This document shows positions 45,605 to 55,244 of a stretch of DNA of 64,000 bases, one piece after another. Below the pieces are notes generated by a model. That model was not told where the DNA came from. It did no database searches and saw nothing but the letters and a program-made list of their open reading frames with translations. This DNA is from JBDSSS01 sp963764195 (GTDB taxonomy: Bacteria > Actinomycetota > Actinomycetes > Actinomycetales > Dermatophilaceae), in NCBI GenBank assembly GCA_963764195.1, contig CAVXRG010000002.1:1-64000 (forward strand). Reading direction: 5' to 3'. The stretch's first letter is position 1. The number at the start of each line of letters is the position of its first letter. A program made the position numbers and the translations under genes.

Positions 45605-46948
45605 TCAGGCGACCCGCACGCCGCGAACAGAACGGACGGTGCGCACGAGCAGGACGAGCGCGACGGCCTGGCTCAGCGCGACGACCACGACGAGGGCGGG
45701 CACCGAGCGGCCGTAGAGCCAGCCGGCGACGAGCCCGCCGACGACGGCGAAACCGCCCTGGACCCCGGCGAAGACGCCGTAGGCGGTGGCTCGCCGCGGC
45801 GCGGCGACGAGGTCGGCGACGAGCGCCTTGACGGTCGAGTCCTGCACGCCGTGCGCGAGGCCCCACACGGCGATGCCGGCGAGCGCGAGCCAGACGCTCC
45901 CGGCCAGCGCGAGGGCCGGCACGAGCGCCACGAGGACCGGGACGGCATAGAGCGCCGAGCCGCCGACCCGGTCGTAGACCGCGCCCACGCCGAGGGCGGC
46001 GAGCGCCTCCATCACCATCGCGCCGGCATACGCGAGGGGCACGGCCGCGACGGGCAGCAGCCCCTCGACGGTGAGGTGGTAGCCGATGATCCCGAAGGTG
46101 ACGAGGCCACCCGTCGTGAGCCCGGCGGCGAGGGCGTAGCGCAGGAAGGCCGGCGGCAGACCGCGTCCGACGGCGTCGCCGAACCAGGCCCGCACCCCCC
46201 GGACACCGGCCGGGCCGTGCGTCGCCGGTATGCCGCTGGGCTCCCCGGTCGGAGTCGACCCGGGAGCGTCGTCGGCGGGCTCGGCCGCCACCGGGGCGGG
46301 GTCGTAGACCGACGGGTCGGGCACGCGCGCGCGGATCACCGCAAGGAGCAGCATCGCGGCCGCGCCCGGAACGGCGAGGACGAGCAGGGCGGGCCAGATC
46401 GCCCCCGTCGCCGCGATGAGCGCCGCGACGATCAGCGGCCCCGCGAAGGCGCCGATCTGGTCGAGGGCCTTGTGCACCCCGAAGCCGCGCCCGCGGCCCA
46501 CCGCTCCGGCCACGTGCGCGAGCAGGGCCGACTTGCTCGGGCTGCGGACCGCCTTGCCCGACCGCTCGAGCAGGATGAGGACGACCCCGAGCGCGAGGCC
46601 GGCGCCGCCGACGAAGGGTGTGACCGCGAGGAGGGGGACGCACACGGCGGTGAGGCCGTAGCCGGCGATCGTCAGGGCCCAGTAGCGGCCCGACCGGTCC
46701 GCGAGCGGGCCGAAGAACAGGCGCAGCACGAGCGCCATCGCCTCACCGAGCCCGGTGACGAGACCGACGACGAGGGCGCTCGCCCCGAGGGTCGCCAGGA
46801 GCGGGCCGTAGACCGAGCGGGCCCCCTCGTAGACCATGTCGGCAGCGAGGCTGACGAAACCGAACCACCACACGACGCGCCACGCGGACCAGCGGGGCCG
46901 GCCGCCACCCGGGGCCGCCGGGCGGGGGTCGGGGCTCGGGCGCACCAC
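45605..46948 (-). CDS. Major facilitator superfamily transporter
   Basis: The 447-residue protein has twelve predicted helices. The loop 2-3 motif is FGPLADRSGRYWALTIAGYG, and a later helix holds RSPSKSALLAHVAG as in a group of MFS proteins of unknown substrate. A long cytoplasmic loop (about 215-255) is Pro/Ala-rich. It is the first gene of the minus-strand run that continues into the copper lipoprotein, YcnI and CopC-CopD genes, but an 88-base gap makes co-transcription uncertain. Confidence 0.88.
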   Translation of the reverse strand: MVRPSPDPRPAAPGGGRPRWSAWRVVWWFGFVSLAADMVYEGARSVYGPLLATLGASALVVGLVTGLGEAMALVLRLFFGPLADRSGRYWALTIAGYGLTAVCVPLLAVTPFVGGAGLALGVVLILLERSGKAVRSPSKSALLAHVAGAVGRGRGFGVHKALDQIGAFAGPLIVAALIAATGAIWPALLVLAVPGAAAMLLLAVIRARVPDPSVYDPAPVAAEPADDAPGSTPTGEPSGIPATHGPAGVRGVRAWFGDAVGRGLPPAFLRYALAAGLTTGGLVTFGIIGYHLTVEGLLPVAAVPLAYAGAMVMEALAALGVGAVYDRVGGSALYAVPVLVALVPALALAGSVWLALAGIAVWGLAHGVQDSTVKALVADLVAAPRRATAYGVFAGVQGGFAVVGGLVAGWLYGRSVPALVVVVALSQAVALVLLVRTVRSVRGVRVA

Positions 46949-47051
46949 CCGACCGTAGCGCCGGCGAGAGGGGCGTCGTCGCCAAGGGGGTGTCTCGGGA
47001 AGGGGCGTCGTCGAGAGGCCCTGCGACGGGCCGGCGGGTTAGCGTGGGCGG

Positions 47052-48095
47052 GTGAGCAACCCGGACCGGTCGCCCGATGAGGTGACGTGCGAGAGCCGTG
47101 CCGACAGGGGCGCCGCGGTGAGCCTGCTCCCGAGCCGCGACGTGCCGCTCGGCGGACCCCGGGCGATGACGGTCCGACGCAGCCTGCCCCAGCGGGAGCG
47201 GTCGCTCATCGGGGCCTGGTGCTTCGTCGACCACTACGGCCCCGACGACGTGTCCGTCAGCGGCGGGATGCGCGTGCCCGGTCACCCGCACACCGGGCTG
47301 CAGACCGTCTCCTGGCTCTTCCGCGGCGAGGTCGAGCACCGGGACACGACCGGCGCGCACGCCGTGGTCCGGCCGGGCGAGCTCAACATCATGACCGCGG
47401 GTGCGGGGATCGCCCACTCGGAGTTCTCCACGCCCGAGACGACGACCCTGCACGGGGCCCAGCTGTGGGTGGCCCTGCCCGAGGCGGCGCGGCACACGGC
47501 GCCACGCTTCGAGCACTACGCACCCGAGGTGACGACGGTCGACGGGGCCCGCGTCCTCGTCTTCCTCGGGACCCTCCTCGGTCAGACCTCCCCCGTGTCG
47601 ATGCACTCCGAGCTCGTCGGCGCCGAGGTCACCCTCCCGGCCGGTGCAAGCCTCGAGATCGAGGTCGATGCAGCCCACGAGCACGGGCTGCTCTGCGACA
47701 CCGGCCGACTCACCCTGTCGGTGCCCGACGTGCCCGACGTGCCCGACGTGCCCGACGCGTCCGGCGTGTCCGGCGATGGCCGGGCCACGGCCGAGCCGGG
47801 TGAGATCGCCTTCGCCCCGACGGGGTCCGCGCGGTTGCACGTCGAGGCCGGGGGCGGGCAGGAGGCGCGGTTCCTGCTGCTCGGCGGACGGCCGCTCGGC
47901 GAGCAGATCGTCATGTGGTGGAACTTCATCGGACGCAGCCACGAGGAGGTCCTCGCCTTCCGCGAGGCCTGGCAGCGCGAGCGCGACCTCGCCGAGCCCG
48001 CCGAGGACGCGCAGTTCGGGACCTTCCCGGCCGAGTGGGACAGCACCTTGCCCGCCCCGGAGCTGCCCCACCTCAGGCTCCGCTCCCGCGGCTGA
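47052..48095 (+). CDS. Pirin family protein
   Basis: The 347-residue bicupin protein shows pirin marks: RRSLPQRERSLIGAWCFVDHYGPDD, MRVPGHPHTGLQTVSWLFRGEVEHRDT with metal-binding His residues, and MTAGAGIAHSEFS. Pirins bind Fe and some have quercetinase activity. The start is a GTG. A linker between the cupins contains four Val-Pro-Asp units from a 9-bp repeat. Confidence 0.92.
   Translation: MSNPDRSPDEVTCESRADRGAAVSLLPSRDVPLGGPRAMTVRRSLPQRERSLIGAWCFVDHYGPDDVSVSGGMRVPGHPHTGLQTVSWLFRGEVEHRDTTGAHAVVRPGELNIMTAGAGIAHSEFSTPETTTLHGAQLWVALPEAARHTAPRFEHYAPEVTTVDGARVLVFLGTLLGQTSPVSMHSELVGAEVTLPAGASLEIEVDAAHEHGLLCDTGRLTLSVPDVPDVPDVPDASGVSGDGRATAEPGEIAFAPTGSARLHVEAGGGQEARFLLLGGRPLGEQIVMWWNFIGRSHEEVLAFREAWQRERDLAEPAEDAQFGTFPAEWDSTLPAPELPHLRLRSRG
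47721..47756 (+). repeat. Four tandem 9-bp units in the pirin gene
   Basis: GTGCCCGAC occurs four times in direct succession and encodes Val-Pro-Asp repeats between the two cupin domains, followed by degenerate copies. Confidence 0.9.
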
Positions 48096-48191
48096 GCAAC
48101 CACCCGTCGACCCCGCCGGTGCCGCGACGACCCGATGGCTCCGCGGGGGGCCGGTGTGGACGCCGCCCCGTCGCCGGGTGAGGATGACGGG

Positions 48192-49209
48192 ATGCGAGCC
48201 ACGACGATCCACGCCGCCCGGGACATCCGCCTGAGCGAGGTCCCCGACCCGACCATCGACGCCCCGACCGACGCCATCGTGCGGGTTGTCGCCGGCTGCA
48301 TCTGCGGCTCGGACCTGTGGCCCTACCGCGGGGAGAACGAGATCACGGCGGGTTCGACCATCGGCCACGAGGCGGTCGGCATCGTCGCGGAGGTCGGGGC
48401 GGAGGTGCGGTCCTTCGCCGCCGGTGACTTCGTCATCATCCCGTTCTGCCACAGCGACAACACGTGCCCGCACTGCCGCGCCGGGATGACCTCGGTCTGC
48501 GCCAACCAGGGCTGGACCGAGTCGGGGCAGGCCGAGCTCGTCAAGGTGCACCAGGCCGAGGGCACCCTCGTGGCGACCGACGGGGTCCCCGACGACGCTC
48601 TCCTGCCGTCGCTGCTCACCCTCGCCGACGTCATGGCGACCGGTTGGCACGCGGCCGTCTCCTCCCGGGTCCGGCCGGGAAGCACCGCCGTCGTCATCGG
48701 CGACGGGGCGGTCGGCCTGTGCGGCGTCATCGCCGCCAAGGAGCTCGGGGCCGAGCGGATCGTCGCGATGTCGCGCCACGAGTCGCGCCAGCAGCTCGCC
48801 ACCGCCTTCGGGGCGACCGACATCGTCGCGGAGCGCGGCGACGCCGGCGTCGAGGCGATCCTCGAGATGACCGGCGGCATCGGCGCCGACGCGGTCCTCG
48901 AGTGCGTCGGCACCGACCAGTCGATGGGCACCGCCTTCCGAGATCGCCCGGCCCGGCTCGACCGTCGGCTTCGTCGGCGCCCCCCACGGCGTGGAGCTGC
49001 CGGTGCGTCGGATGTTCGTCCGCAACGTCGGGCTGGCCGGCGGGATGGCGCCCGTCCGCGCCTACCTGCCGGACCTGCTCGAGCGGGTCCTCGACGGCCG
49101 GATCGACCCGGGCCGGGTCTTCGACCTGACCCTCCCGCTCGACGAGGTGGCCGAGGGCTACCGGGCGATGGACGAGCGGCGCGCCATCAAGGTGATGGTC
49201 CGGCCCTGA
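48192..49209 (+). pseudogene. Zinc-dependent alcohol dehydrogenase with one-base frameshift
   Basis: From the ATG at 48192 the MDR protein reads normally: GCICGSDLWPYRG (catalytic zinc Cys), GHEAVGIVAEVG, four-Cys loop region CHSDNTCPHCRAGMTSVC, VVIGDGAVGLCG. At about 48938 the frame changes after SMGTAF. In the other frame it continues EIARPGSTVGFVGAPHGVEL and ends VAEGYRAMDERRAIKVMVRP. Total length is one base over a multiple of three, so an extra C in TTCC (48936-48939) explains it. With that base removed the protein would have 338 residues, normal for the family. Confidence 0.85.
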
Positions 49210-49297
49210 CCCACGCACCCGGCCCACCCCGCGCGCCCCGTCCCAAACCAGACGACCCTCCACGCCGAACCACCCCCGTGACCCAGAGGACGCTTCG

Positions 49298-49972
49298 ATG
49301 AACCGTGCCCGCCTCATCGACCGCACGGCGCCGGCGGCGCCGCGTGGAGTCGTCCTCGTGCTGCACGGTGGCGCCGCCCGGGGTGGGGCGATGCCGGTCA
49401 GTGCCACCCAGCTGTCCGTCCTGCGGATGGTGCCCGTCGCGGCTCGCATCGCCCGCCGGACGAAGGGCGAGGTGGCCGTGCTGCGGCTGCTCAACTCCCA
49501 CCGCGGCTGGGACGGCGACACGACGCCGGTCGACGACGTCGACTGGGCCCTCGGACAGGCGGCCGAGCGCTTCGGCGCCGACGTCCCGGTCTGCCTCGTC
49601 GGCCACTCGCTCGGCGGACGGGCGGCCCTGCTCGCGGCGAACCGGCCGCAGGTGCGCAGCGCCGTCGCCCTCGCGCCGTGGGTCTATCCCGCCGAGGGAC
49701 GGATCGACCTGTCCGGGCGGCAGGTCCTCATCGTGCACGGCGACCACGACCGGGTGGCCAGCCCGACGAACGCCGCCCACGTCGCACGCGATCTCGCTCG
49801 CACCGCCGACGTCGGGTTCGTCACCGTCGAGGGCGGCAGCCACGCGATGCTGCGTCACCACGGGCTCTTCGACGGTCTCGCCGCCGACTTCGCGGCCTCG
49901 ACGCTGCTCGGAGCCGATCCGTCCCCGACCATCGCCCGGGTCCTCTCCGGCGAGCGCTGGCTCGCGGTCTGA
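49298..49972 (+). CDS. Alpha/beta hydrolase
   Basis: The 224-residue protein has the nucleophile Ser in CLVGHSLGGRAAL, the oxyanion strand VVLVLHGGAARGG, the acid region VLIVHGDHDRVASP, and the catalytic His in VEGGSHAML. The substrate is unknown. A small stem AGCACC-GGC-GGTGCT follows at 49976-49990 and may help termination. Confidence 0.88.
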   Translation: MNRARLIDRTAPAAPRGVVLVLHGGAARGGAMPVSATQLSVLRMVPVAARIARRTKGEVAVLRLLNSHRGWDGDTTPVDDVDWALGQAAERFGADVPVCLVGHSLGGRAALLAANRPQVRSAVALAPWVYPAEGRIDLSGRQVLIVHGDHDRVASPTNAAHVARDLARTADVGFVTVEGGSHAMLRHHGLFDGLAADFAASTLLGADPSPTIARVLSGERWLAV

Positions 49973-50206
49973 GTCAGCACCGGCGGTGCTCAGGCCGGCG
50001 CATCGTCCGGACGGCAGCGTCCTCGGGCAGCCGCGCACCCTCACCGATCCGTACCTGACGACCTCACCGACGTACCCTGCGGGCCGCTCGGCCCCGAGCC
50101 CGAGTGGCGCACAGACGCAAGCCCCCCTACCGTGGGTGACACGTGGATCGATCCCACCGATAACAGGACCAACCAGAAAAACCTCGTGCCGAGCCAGGAG
50201 CCGTGG

Positions 50207-50593
50207 ATGGCGACCAAATTCGCATCCGTCGACGACTACGTCGATTCCTTTGCCGATGAGACGCGCGACGCGCTGAACGAGGTCCGCGACATCATCCGCA
50301 CTGCCATGCCCCAAGCCGAGGAGCGCGTCAGCTACGGGATGGCCTGCTACCGCGTCGACGGCAAGCCGCTGCTCTACTTCGCCGGGTGGAAGAAGCACCT
50401 CGGCCTCTACCCCGTGCCTCGCGGCGACGCGACCTTCGAGCGCGAGATCGCCCCCTTCCGTCGGGCGCGAGAGACGGTGGGCTTCCCGCTGCGGGAGCCG
50501 ATGCCGCTCGACCTCGTCGACCGGATCGCGCGGATGCTGATCGACCGGCACCCCGTGGACGTGCACCACCGGGCCGGTTACAGCCGGCCCTGA
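50207..50593 (+). CDS. DUF1801 (YdhG/YdeI-like) protein
   Basis: The 128-residue protein has the DUF1801 pattern SVDDYVDSFADETRDALNEVRDIIRTAMPQAEERVSYGMACYRVDGK, then LLYFAGWKKHLGLYPVP. AGGAG lies 7 bases before the ATG. The biochemical role of the family is not settled. Confidence 0.88.
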   Translation: MATKFASVDDYVDSFADETRDALNEVRDIIRTAMPQAEERVSYGMACYRVDGKPLLYFAGWKKHLGLYPVPRGDATFEREIAPFRRARETVGFPLREPMPLDLVDRIARMLIDRHPVDVHHRAGYSRP

Positions 50594-50621
50594 CCGGACC
50601 GGCCCCACCGTCGACCTGGTC

Positions 50622-53600
50622 TCAGGTCCGAGACGGCGGCTCGGCACGCACCAGGCGGAGCGTGACGATCTGGAAGGGCCTCAGCTCGAGCTCGACCCGG
50701 CCGTCCTCCGCGACACCGACGACGGCCCGGCGACCGTCGAGCGCCGCGCTGCTGGGGTCCTCGAGCAGGTCGACCTCCTGCACGTCGCCCACCGAGAACC
50801 CCGGCCGCAGGCCCACTCGCCGTCGGCCGCCGAGGGACTCGTAGAGGCGCACGACCACGTCGCCGCTGCCGTCCTCGGCGAGCTTGACCGCCTCGACGAC
50901 GGCTCCGTGGCCGTCGACGGTGAGGAACGTGCCGGTGACCGCATCCTGCTGGGGTCCGGCCGACCCCGAGAGCGGGAGGTGGACGGCATACCCGTGCTCG
51001 ATCGTCTCGTGGAGGTCGGCGCCGGGGACGATGCCGAAACGGAGCACGTGCTCGCCGACCTCGGCCGAGCTGTCGGTCGTCGGGTCCGGGAACGACGGTG
51101 ACCGCAGCAGCGTGAGCCGCACGGTCGTGACGGCTTCGCCCGCCTCGGTGACCGAGCGGCGGACCGCGTGGCCGTAGGTCGACTCGTTGACGACCCCGAG
51201 TCCCCAGCCCTCCTCGCCGACGTGGAGCCAGCGGTGCGCGACCACCTCGTGCCGGGCCACCTCCCACGACGTGTTCTCGTGGCTCGGGCGACGCAGGTGG
51301 CCGAACTGGATCTCGGCGCTGCTGTGCGTCGCGAGGACGGAGACCGGCACGTAGGCCGCGAGGGCCCGCTCGCGCTCGCGCCAGTCCACGCGGACCTCGA
51401 CGTCCACGCGCGGCGAGTCCGCCGTGAGCGTCGTGCGCTGGACGAGGGTCGACGCGCCGACCCTCGTGCGGGCCTCGACGACGGCCCGGAGCGGACCTGC
51501 CTCGACCACCTCGATGGCGGCCGGCTCGGGGGAGGTCCAGGTGCGGGCGTGCGGGCGGTCGAGGTCCCACGCGTCCCACTTCGCCGGGACGTCCGGGTGC
51601 AGGCGCAGCTCGGCGGCGCGCAGGCCCCGGGGCAGGGCGTCGCGTCCCCCGGCGCGCTCGGTGCCAGTTGCCCGGTGGTCGACGAGCCGGTCGATCGAGC
51701 CGTCCTCGGCGATCCGGACGGTGACGAGGCCGTTGGCCAGCGTGAGCCCGTCGACGGTCACCGGCTGCGACGGCTCGGTCGGGCGCCCCGGTCCGACCGA
51801 GAGCGGGGGCACGACGACGAGGTGCGGCGAGCCGTCGACCTCGACGACCTCGCGGCGGGCGAACGGCCCCGCGTTGAGCAGGCCCCCACCGAGCGCCGCG
51901 AGACCCTCGGCGACGAGCGCCTCGAGCTCGCGGGTCAGCCGGCCGAAGTCCTCGCGCGCCTCACGGTGGACCCACGCGATCGCGCTGCCGGGCAGGATGT
52001 CGTGGAACTGGAGCAGCAGCAACCGCTCCCACACCGCGCCGAGCCGCCCGGCGGGCCACTCACCGAGCCCGCGGACGTCGACCATCGTCCAGACGAGCTC
52101 GGCCTGCCGGAGCAGCGCCTCGCAGCCGCGGTTGCCGGACTTCATCGCCCGCTGGCTCGTCAGGGTGCCCCGGTGGAGCTCGAGGTAGAGCTCGCCGGAC
52201 CACGTCGGGGCGTGGGCGGCATACTCCTCGCGGACCGCGTCGAAGAAGGACTGCGCGGTCCCGACCTCGACCGCAGGAGACCCCTCGAGGGAGCGGAGTC
52301 GGCGGGCCCGCTCGAGCATCTCCCGCTCCGGACCACCGCCACCGTCGCCGAAACCGAAGGGGATGAGCGCCTTGCGCGAGCGGCCCTTCTCGCGGAACTG
52401 GCGGCCTGAGCGGTGGACGTCGCCGCCACCGAGCTTGGACTCGTAGGTGTCGGCCGGCGGGAAGTGCGTGAGCACCCGCGTGCCGTCGATGCCCTCCCAC
52501 CAGAAGGTGTGGTGCGGGAAGGAGTTCGTGTCGTTCCACGACAGCTTCTGGGTGAGGAACCACTGCGCGCCGGCGAGCCTCGCGATCTGCGGGTATGCCG
52601 CTGAGTAGCCGAACGAGTCGGGCAACCACACGCCGGTGCACCGACGGCCGAGCTCGGCCTCGAAGAAGCGCTGCCCGAGGAGGAGCTGGCGCACGAGGGA
52701 CTCGCCGCTCGGCATCACGCCGTCCGCCTCGACCCACATCCCGCCGACCGGCTCCCACGAGCCGGCCGCGACGGCGTCGAGGATCCGCTGCCACACCTCG
52801 GGCTGCGCGTCCTTGACCCAGGCGTACTGCTGCGCCGACGAGCAGGCGAAGACGAGCTCGGGATAGTCGGCGGTGAGGGCCGTGACGTTGGCGAAGGTGC
52901 GGGTGCACTTGCGGACCGTCTCGCGCACGGGCCAGAGCCAGGCCGAGTCGATGTGCGCGTGCCCGACCGCGGTCAGCTGCTGGGCGCTCCCGGTCGCCGG
53001 CGCCGCGAGGACCCCGGCGAGGGCGGCTCGTGCCGCGGGAGCGGTGGCCCCGACGGCGTGCACGTCGAGGGCGGTGAGGGCGTCGTCGAGCGCCACGGTG
53101 ACCTCGTGCCGGCGGTTGTCGCCCGCGGGCAGCTCGGTCGCGAGGTCGACGAGCACGTCGAGGTCCATCGCCAGCGCGAAGACCTCCGGGTCGAGGACGG
53201 CGAGGTCGACCCGGCCCAGGCGGTAGCGCGGCTCGCTGCCCGCCGTCGCCAGGTCGCCGAGCGGGGTCGGCCGGAAGCCGTCGTCCATCAGCGCCGGGTT
53301 GCCGGCCGCCTCGAGGTAGAGGTGGACGCTCTCACCGCCGGCGGCGGACCGGGTGACGCGGTGCCAGCGGTTCTGCGGGTGGATCCCCTTGAGCGGCACA
53401 CCGTCCGCGTCGTGCAGCAGGCCCTCGGCCTGGAAGCCGGGCCCCTCGCCGGTGAAGCCGAGGTCGACGACGACCTCGACGACCTCGCCGGCGAAGTCGG
53501 CCGGGACCTCTCCCGTGATCTCGAACCACCACGTCGACCACGGGGCACCCCACGGCTGCCCGGGGTCCGTCGGCTCGAAGTCACCCTCGGCCGCCGCTGC

Positions 53601-53747
53601 GAGCGCCGCCGCAGCGGGGACCGGCTCCCCGGGGACGCACCAGGCCCGGACCGTCAGGGGCACCCGGTCGCGGTGCACCGCGGGGAGGACGTGCTGGGAG
53701 AGCACCCGACGCGCGCGGGCGAGGACGTGGACCGAGTCGTCGAACAC
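50622..53747 (-). CDS. GH38 alpha-mannosidase
   Basis: The 1041-residue protein has the zinc-binding GHAHIDSAWLWPVRETVRK near the start of the GH38 domain and the nucleophile Asp in GVWLPDSFGYSAAYPQI. Later HDILPGSAIAWVHREA and the C-terminal beta domains of bacterial class II alpha-mannosidases follow. Length is normal for the type. It lacks a signal peptide, so it probably trims mannosides inside the cell. It stands alone, without a transporter. Confidence 0.94.
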   Translation of the reverse strand: MFDDSVHVLARARRVLSQHVLPAVHRDRVPLTVRAWCVPGEPVPAAAALAAAAEGDFEPTDPGQPWGAPWSTWWFEITGEVPADFAGEVVEVVVDLGFTGEGPGFQAEGLLHDADGVPLKGIHPQNRWHRVTRSAAGGESVHLYLEAAGNPALMDDGFRPTPLGDLATAGSEPRYRLGRVDLAVLDPEVFALAMDLDVLVDLATELPAGDNRRHEVTVALDDALTALDVHAVGATAPAARAALAGVLAAPATGSAQQLTAVGHAHIDSAWLWPVRETVRKCTRTFANVTALTADYPELVFACSSAQQYAWVKDAQPEVWQRILDAVAAGSWEPVGGMWVEADGVMPSGESLVRQLLLGQRFFEAELGRRCTGVWLPDSFGYSAAYPQIARLAGAQWFLTQKLSWNDTNSFPHHTFWWEGIDGTRVLTHFPPADTYESKLGGGDVHRSGRQFREKGRSRKALIPFGFGDGGGGPEREMLERARRLRSLEGSPAVEVGTAQSFFDAVREEYAAHAPTWSGELYLELHRGTLTSQRAMKSGNRGCEALLRQAELVWTMVDVRGLGEWPAGRLGAVWERLLLLQFHDILPGSAIAWVHREAREDFGRLTRELEALVAEGLAALGGGLLNAGPFARREVVEVDGSPHLVVVPPLSVGPGRPTEPSQPVTVDGLTLANGLVTVRIAEDGSIDRLVDHRATGTERAGGRDALPRGLRAAELRLHPDVPAKWDAWDLDRPHARTWTSPEPAAIEVVEAGPLRAVVEARTRVGASTLVQRTTLTADSPRVDVEVRVDWRERERALAAYVPVSVLATHSSAEIQFGHLRRPSHENTSWEVARHEVVAHRWLHVGEEGWGLGVVNESTYGHAVRRSVTEAGEAVTTVRLTLLRSPSFPDPTTDSSAEVGEHVLRFGIVPGADLHETIEHGYAVHLPLSGSAGPQQDAVTGTFLTVDGHGAVVEAVKLAEDGSGDVVVRLYESLGGRRRVGLRPGFSVGDVQEVDLLEDPSSAALDGRRAVVGVAEDGRVELELRPFQIVTLRLVRAEPPSRT

Positions 53748-53785
53748 CGTCTGACCCTAGCCAGTGGCGAGCCCCGGCTCGGGGA

Positions 53786-54265
53786 TCACGGCTCCTGCCA
53801 GGTCCGTTCGGTATCGACGACGGTGCGCGACAGCACGGCCGACAGGAGGGAGGCGACGGCCAGCCCGACGACGAGGTTGATGACGGCCGTGCTCAGCTGG
53901 CTCCCGAGGCTCGCCTCCCCGGCGAAGGGGACGACCATCGCCGCAACGGTGACGAGCCCGACGATCCACGTGAAGAAGACCCTCGGGCGCGGCGTCGTCA
54001 GGGAGAGCAGGTGGCCGATGCCGCACGCCGCGAGCGCGAGCAGGAACGCGGTGAACGCGTAGTTGAAGGCGAGGGAGTCCGTCAGGCCGAGGAGCATCGC
54101 CGGCTCCTGGAGCTTCACCCCCGCGATGTCACGGACGATGAGGACGCCGACGGCCGCCGCGAGACCCGCGACGACGGCCGTGGCGAGCCCTCCCGCCCAG
54201 AGGCGGTTGGTGTCGACCGCGATGTCCGGCTCCGGGAAGGGCCGCCGAACGGGCTGGTGGCTCAT
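53786..54265 (-). CDS. DUF6069-like four-helix membrane protein
   Basis: The 159-residue protein has four predicted helices. RLWAGGLATAVVAGLAAAVGVLIVRDI starts helix 1 and TPRPRVFFTWIVGLVTVAAMVVPF spans helix 3, as in a common actinobacterial family that I believe is DUF6069. No function is known. Confidence 0.75.
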   Translation of the reverse strand: MSHQPVRRPFPEPDIAVDTNRLWAGGLATAVVAGLAAAVGVLIVRDIAGVKLQEPAMLLGLTDSLAFNYAFTAFLLALAACGIGHLLSLTTPRPRVFFTWIVGLVTVAAMVVPFAGEASLGSQLSTAVINLVVGLAVASLLSAVLSRTVVDTERTWQEP

Positions 54266-54473
54266 GCCCAGAGCCTACCCAGCGGACGCCGTGGGACGGC
54301 CCCCGATCCCGGGACCCGTCCGACGGCGCAGGACGGGCCGGCAAAAAAAGATCTCCCAGCCGACCAATCCGGTCCCGCCGCCACAGCGAACCACGGCGTG
54401 GAGATGGTCACCTGACCCCGTTCGAGCACATCAGGAACCGAGCGGTCGTCTCCCCGTCAAGGAGGAACCACCC

Positions 54474-55244
54474 ATGAGCAACACCACCACCCGCATCGCC
54501 GGAGCCAGCCTTGCGGCTGCTGCCGCCATGGCCTTCAGCGTCGCCCCGGCGTTCGCGGCCGACTCCTGGGTCAGCGGAACCCTGAACCCCGTCGCCGAGA
54601 ACGGCGTCACCGGCAGCGGCAACGCCCAGGTGACGGTCTCCGGCACCACGGTCACGGTGAAGTTCGCCGCCACCGGCCTGCTCCCCGACATGCCCCACGC
54701 CGCGCACATCCACTACGCCCCCGGCGCAGCGCACATGTGCCCGACGATCGCCGACGACAAGAACGGCGACGGCCACATCAACACGACCGAGGGTGGCCCG
54801 GCCTACGGTGACATCGTCGTGTCGTTGACGAAGACCGGTGACACCAGCCCGAAGAGCGGCCTCGCCGTCGACCGCTTCAGCACCGCCCCCGGCGGTAAGG
54901 TCAGCTACGAGCGCGGCAGCATCCAGGTCACGCCCGCCGTCGCCAAGGACATCCTGTCCGGCGAGTCCGCCATCGTCGTGCACGGTGTCGACTACAACAA
55001 GGACGGCAAGTACTCGGGCAACGTCAAGAGCGACCTCGACCCGAGCCTGCCGACCGAGGCCACCGACCCGGCCCTCTGCGGCATCCTCAAGGCCGCGCCC
55101 GCCGGTGGCATGCACACCGGTGGCGGCCTGAGCAACACGGCCGACCAGGGCAACCAGGCCATGCTGCTCGTCGGTGGCGGCGCGCTCCTCGCCGCAGCCG
55201 GCACTGGTGCCATGGCGGCCCGTCGCCAGCGCGCGCGGGGCTGA
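54474..55244 (+). CDS. Secreted CHRD-domain protein with C-terminal membrane tail
   Basis: The 256-residue product has a signal peptide (AAAAAMAFSVAPAFA-ADSW). A CHRD-like domain follows with DMPHAAHIHYAPGAAHMCP and VVHGVDYNKDGKYSG, whose His residues could bind metal. The C-terminus has a hydrophobic helix and an RRQRARG tail, like a sortase substrate. In place of LPxTG there is only LSNTADQGNQ before the helix. AAGGAGG lies 8 bases before the ATG. The stop overlaps the start of the class F sortase (TGATG), so the two are translated together. Confidence 0.88.
   Translation: MSNTTTRIAGASLAAAAAMAFSVAPAFAADSWVSGTLNPVAENGVTGSGNAQVTVSGTTVTVKFAATGLLPDMPHAAHIHYAPGAAHMCPTIADDKNGDGHINTTEGGPAYGDIVVSLTKTGDTSPKSGLAVDRFSTAPGGKVSYERGSIQVTPAVAKDILSGESAIVVHGVDYNKDGKYSGNVKSDLDPSLPTEATDPALCGILKAAPAGGMHTGGGLSNTADQGNQAMLLVGGGALLAAAGTGAMAARRQRARG

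Noticed and set aside
45140..47080. A 646-codon plus-strand open frame over the MFS and lipoprotein genes
   Set aside because: It is a low-complexity Arg/Gly/Asp/Glu translation antisense to well-supported membrane-protein genes.
46743..49025. A 760-codon minus-strand open frame over pirin and dehydrogenase genes
   Set aside because: It is antisense to recognised families and has no motifs of its own.
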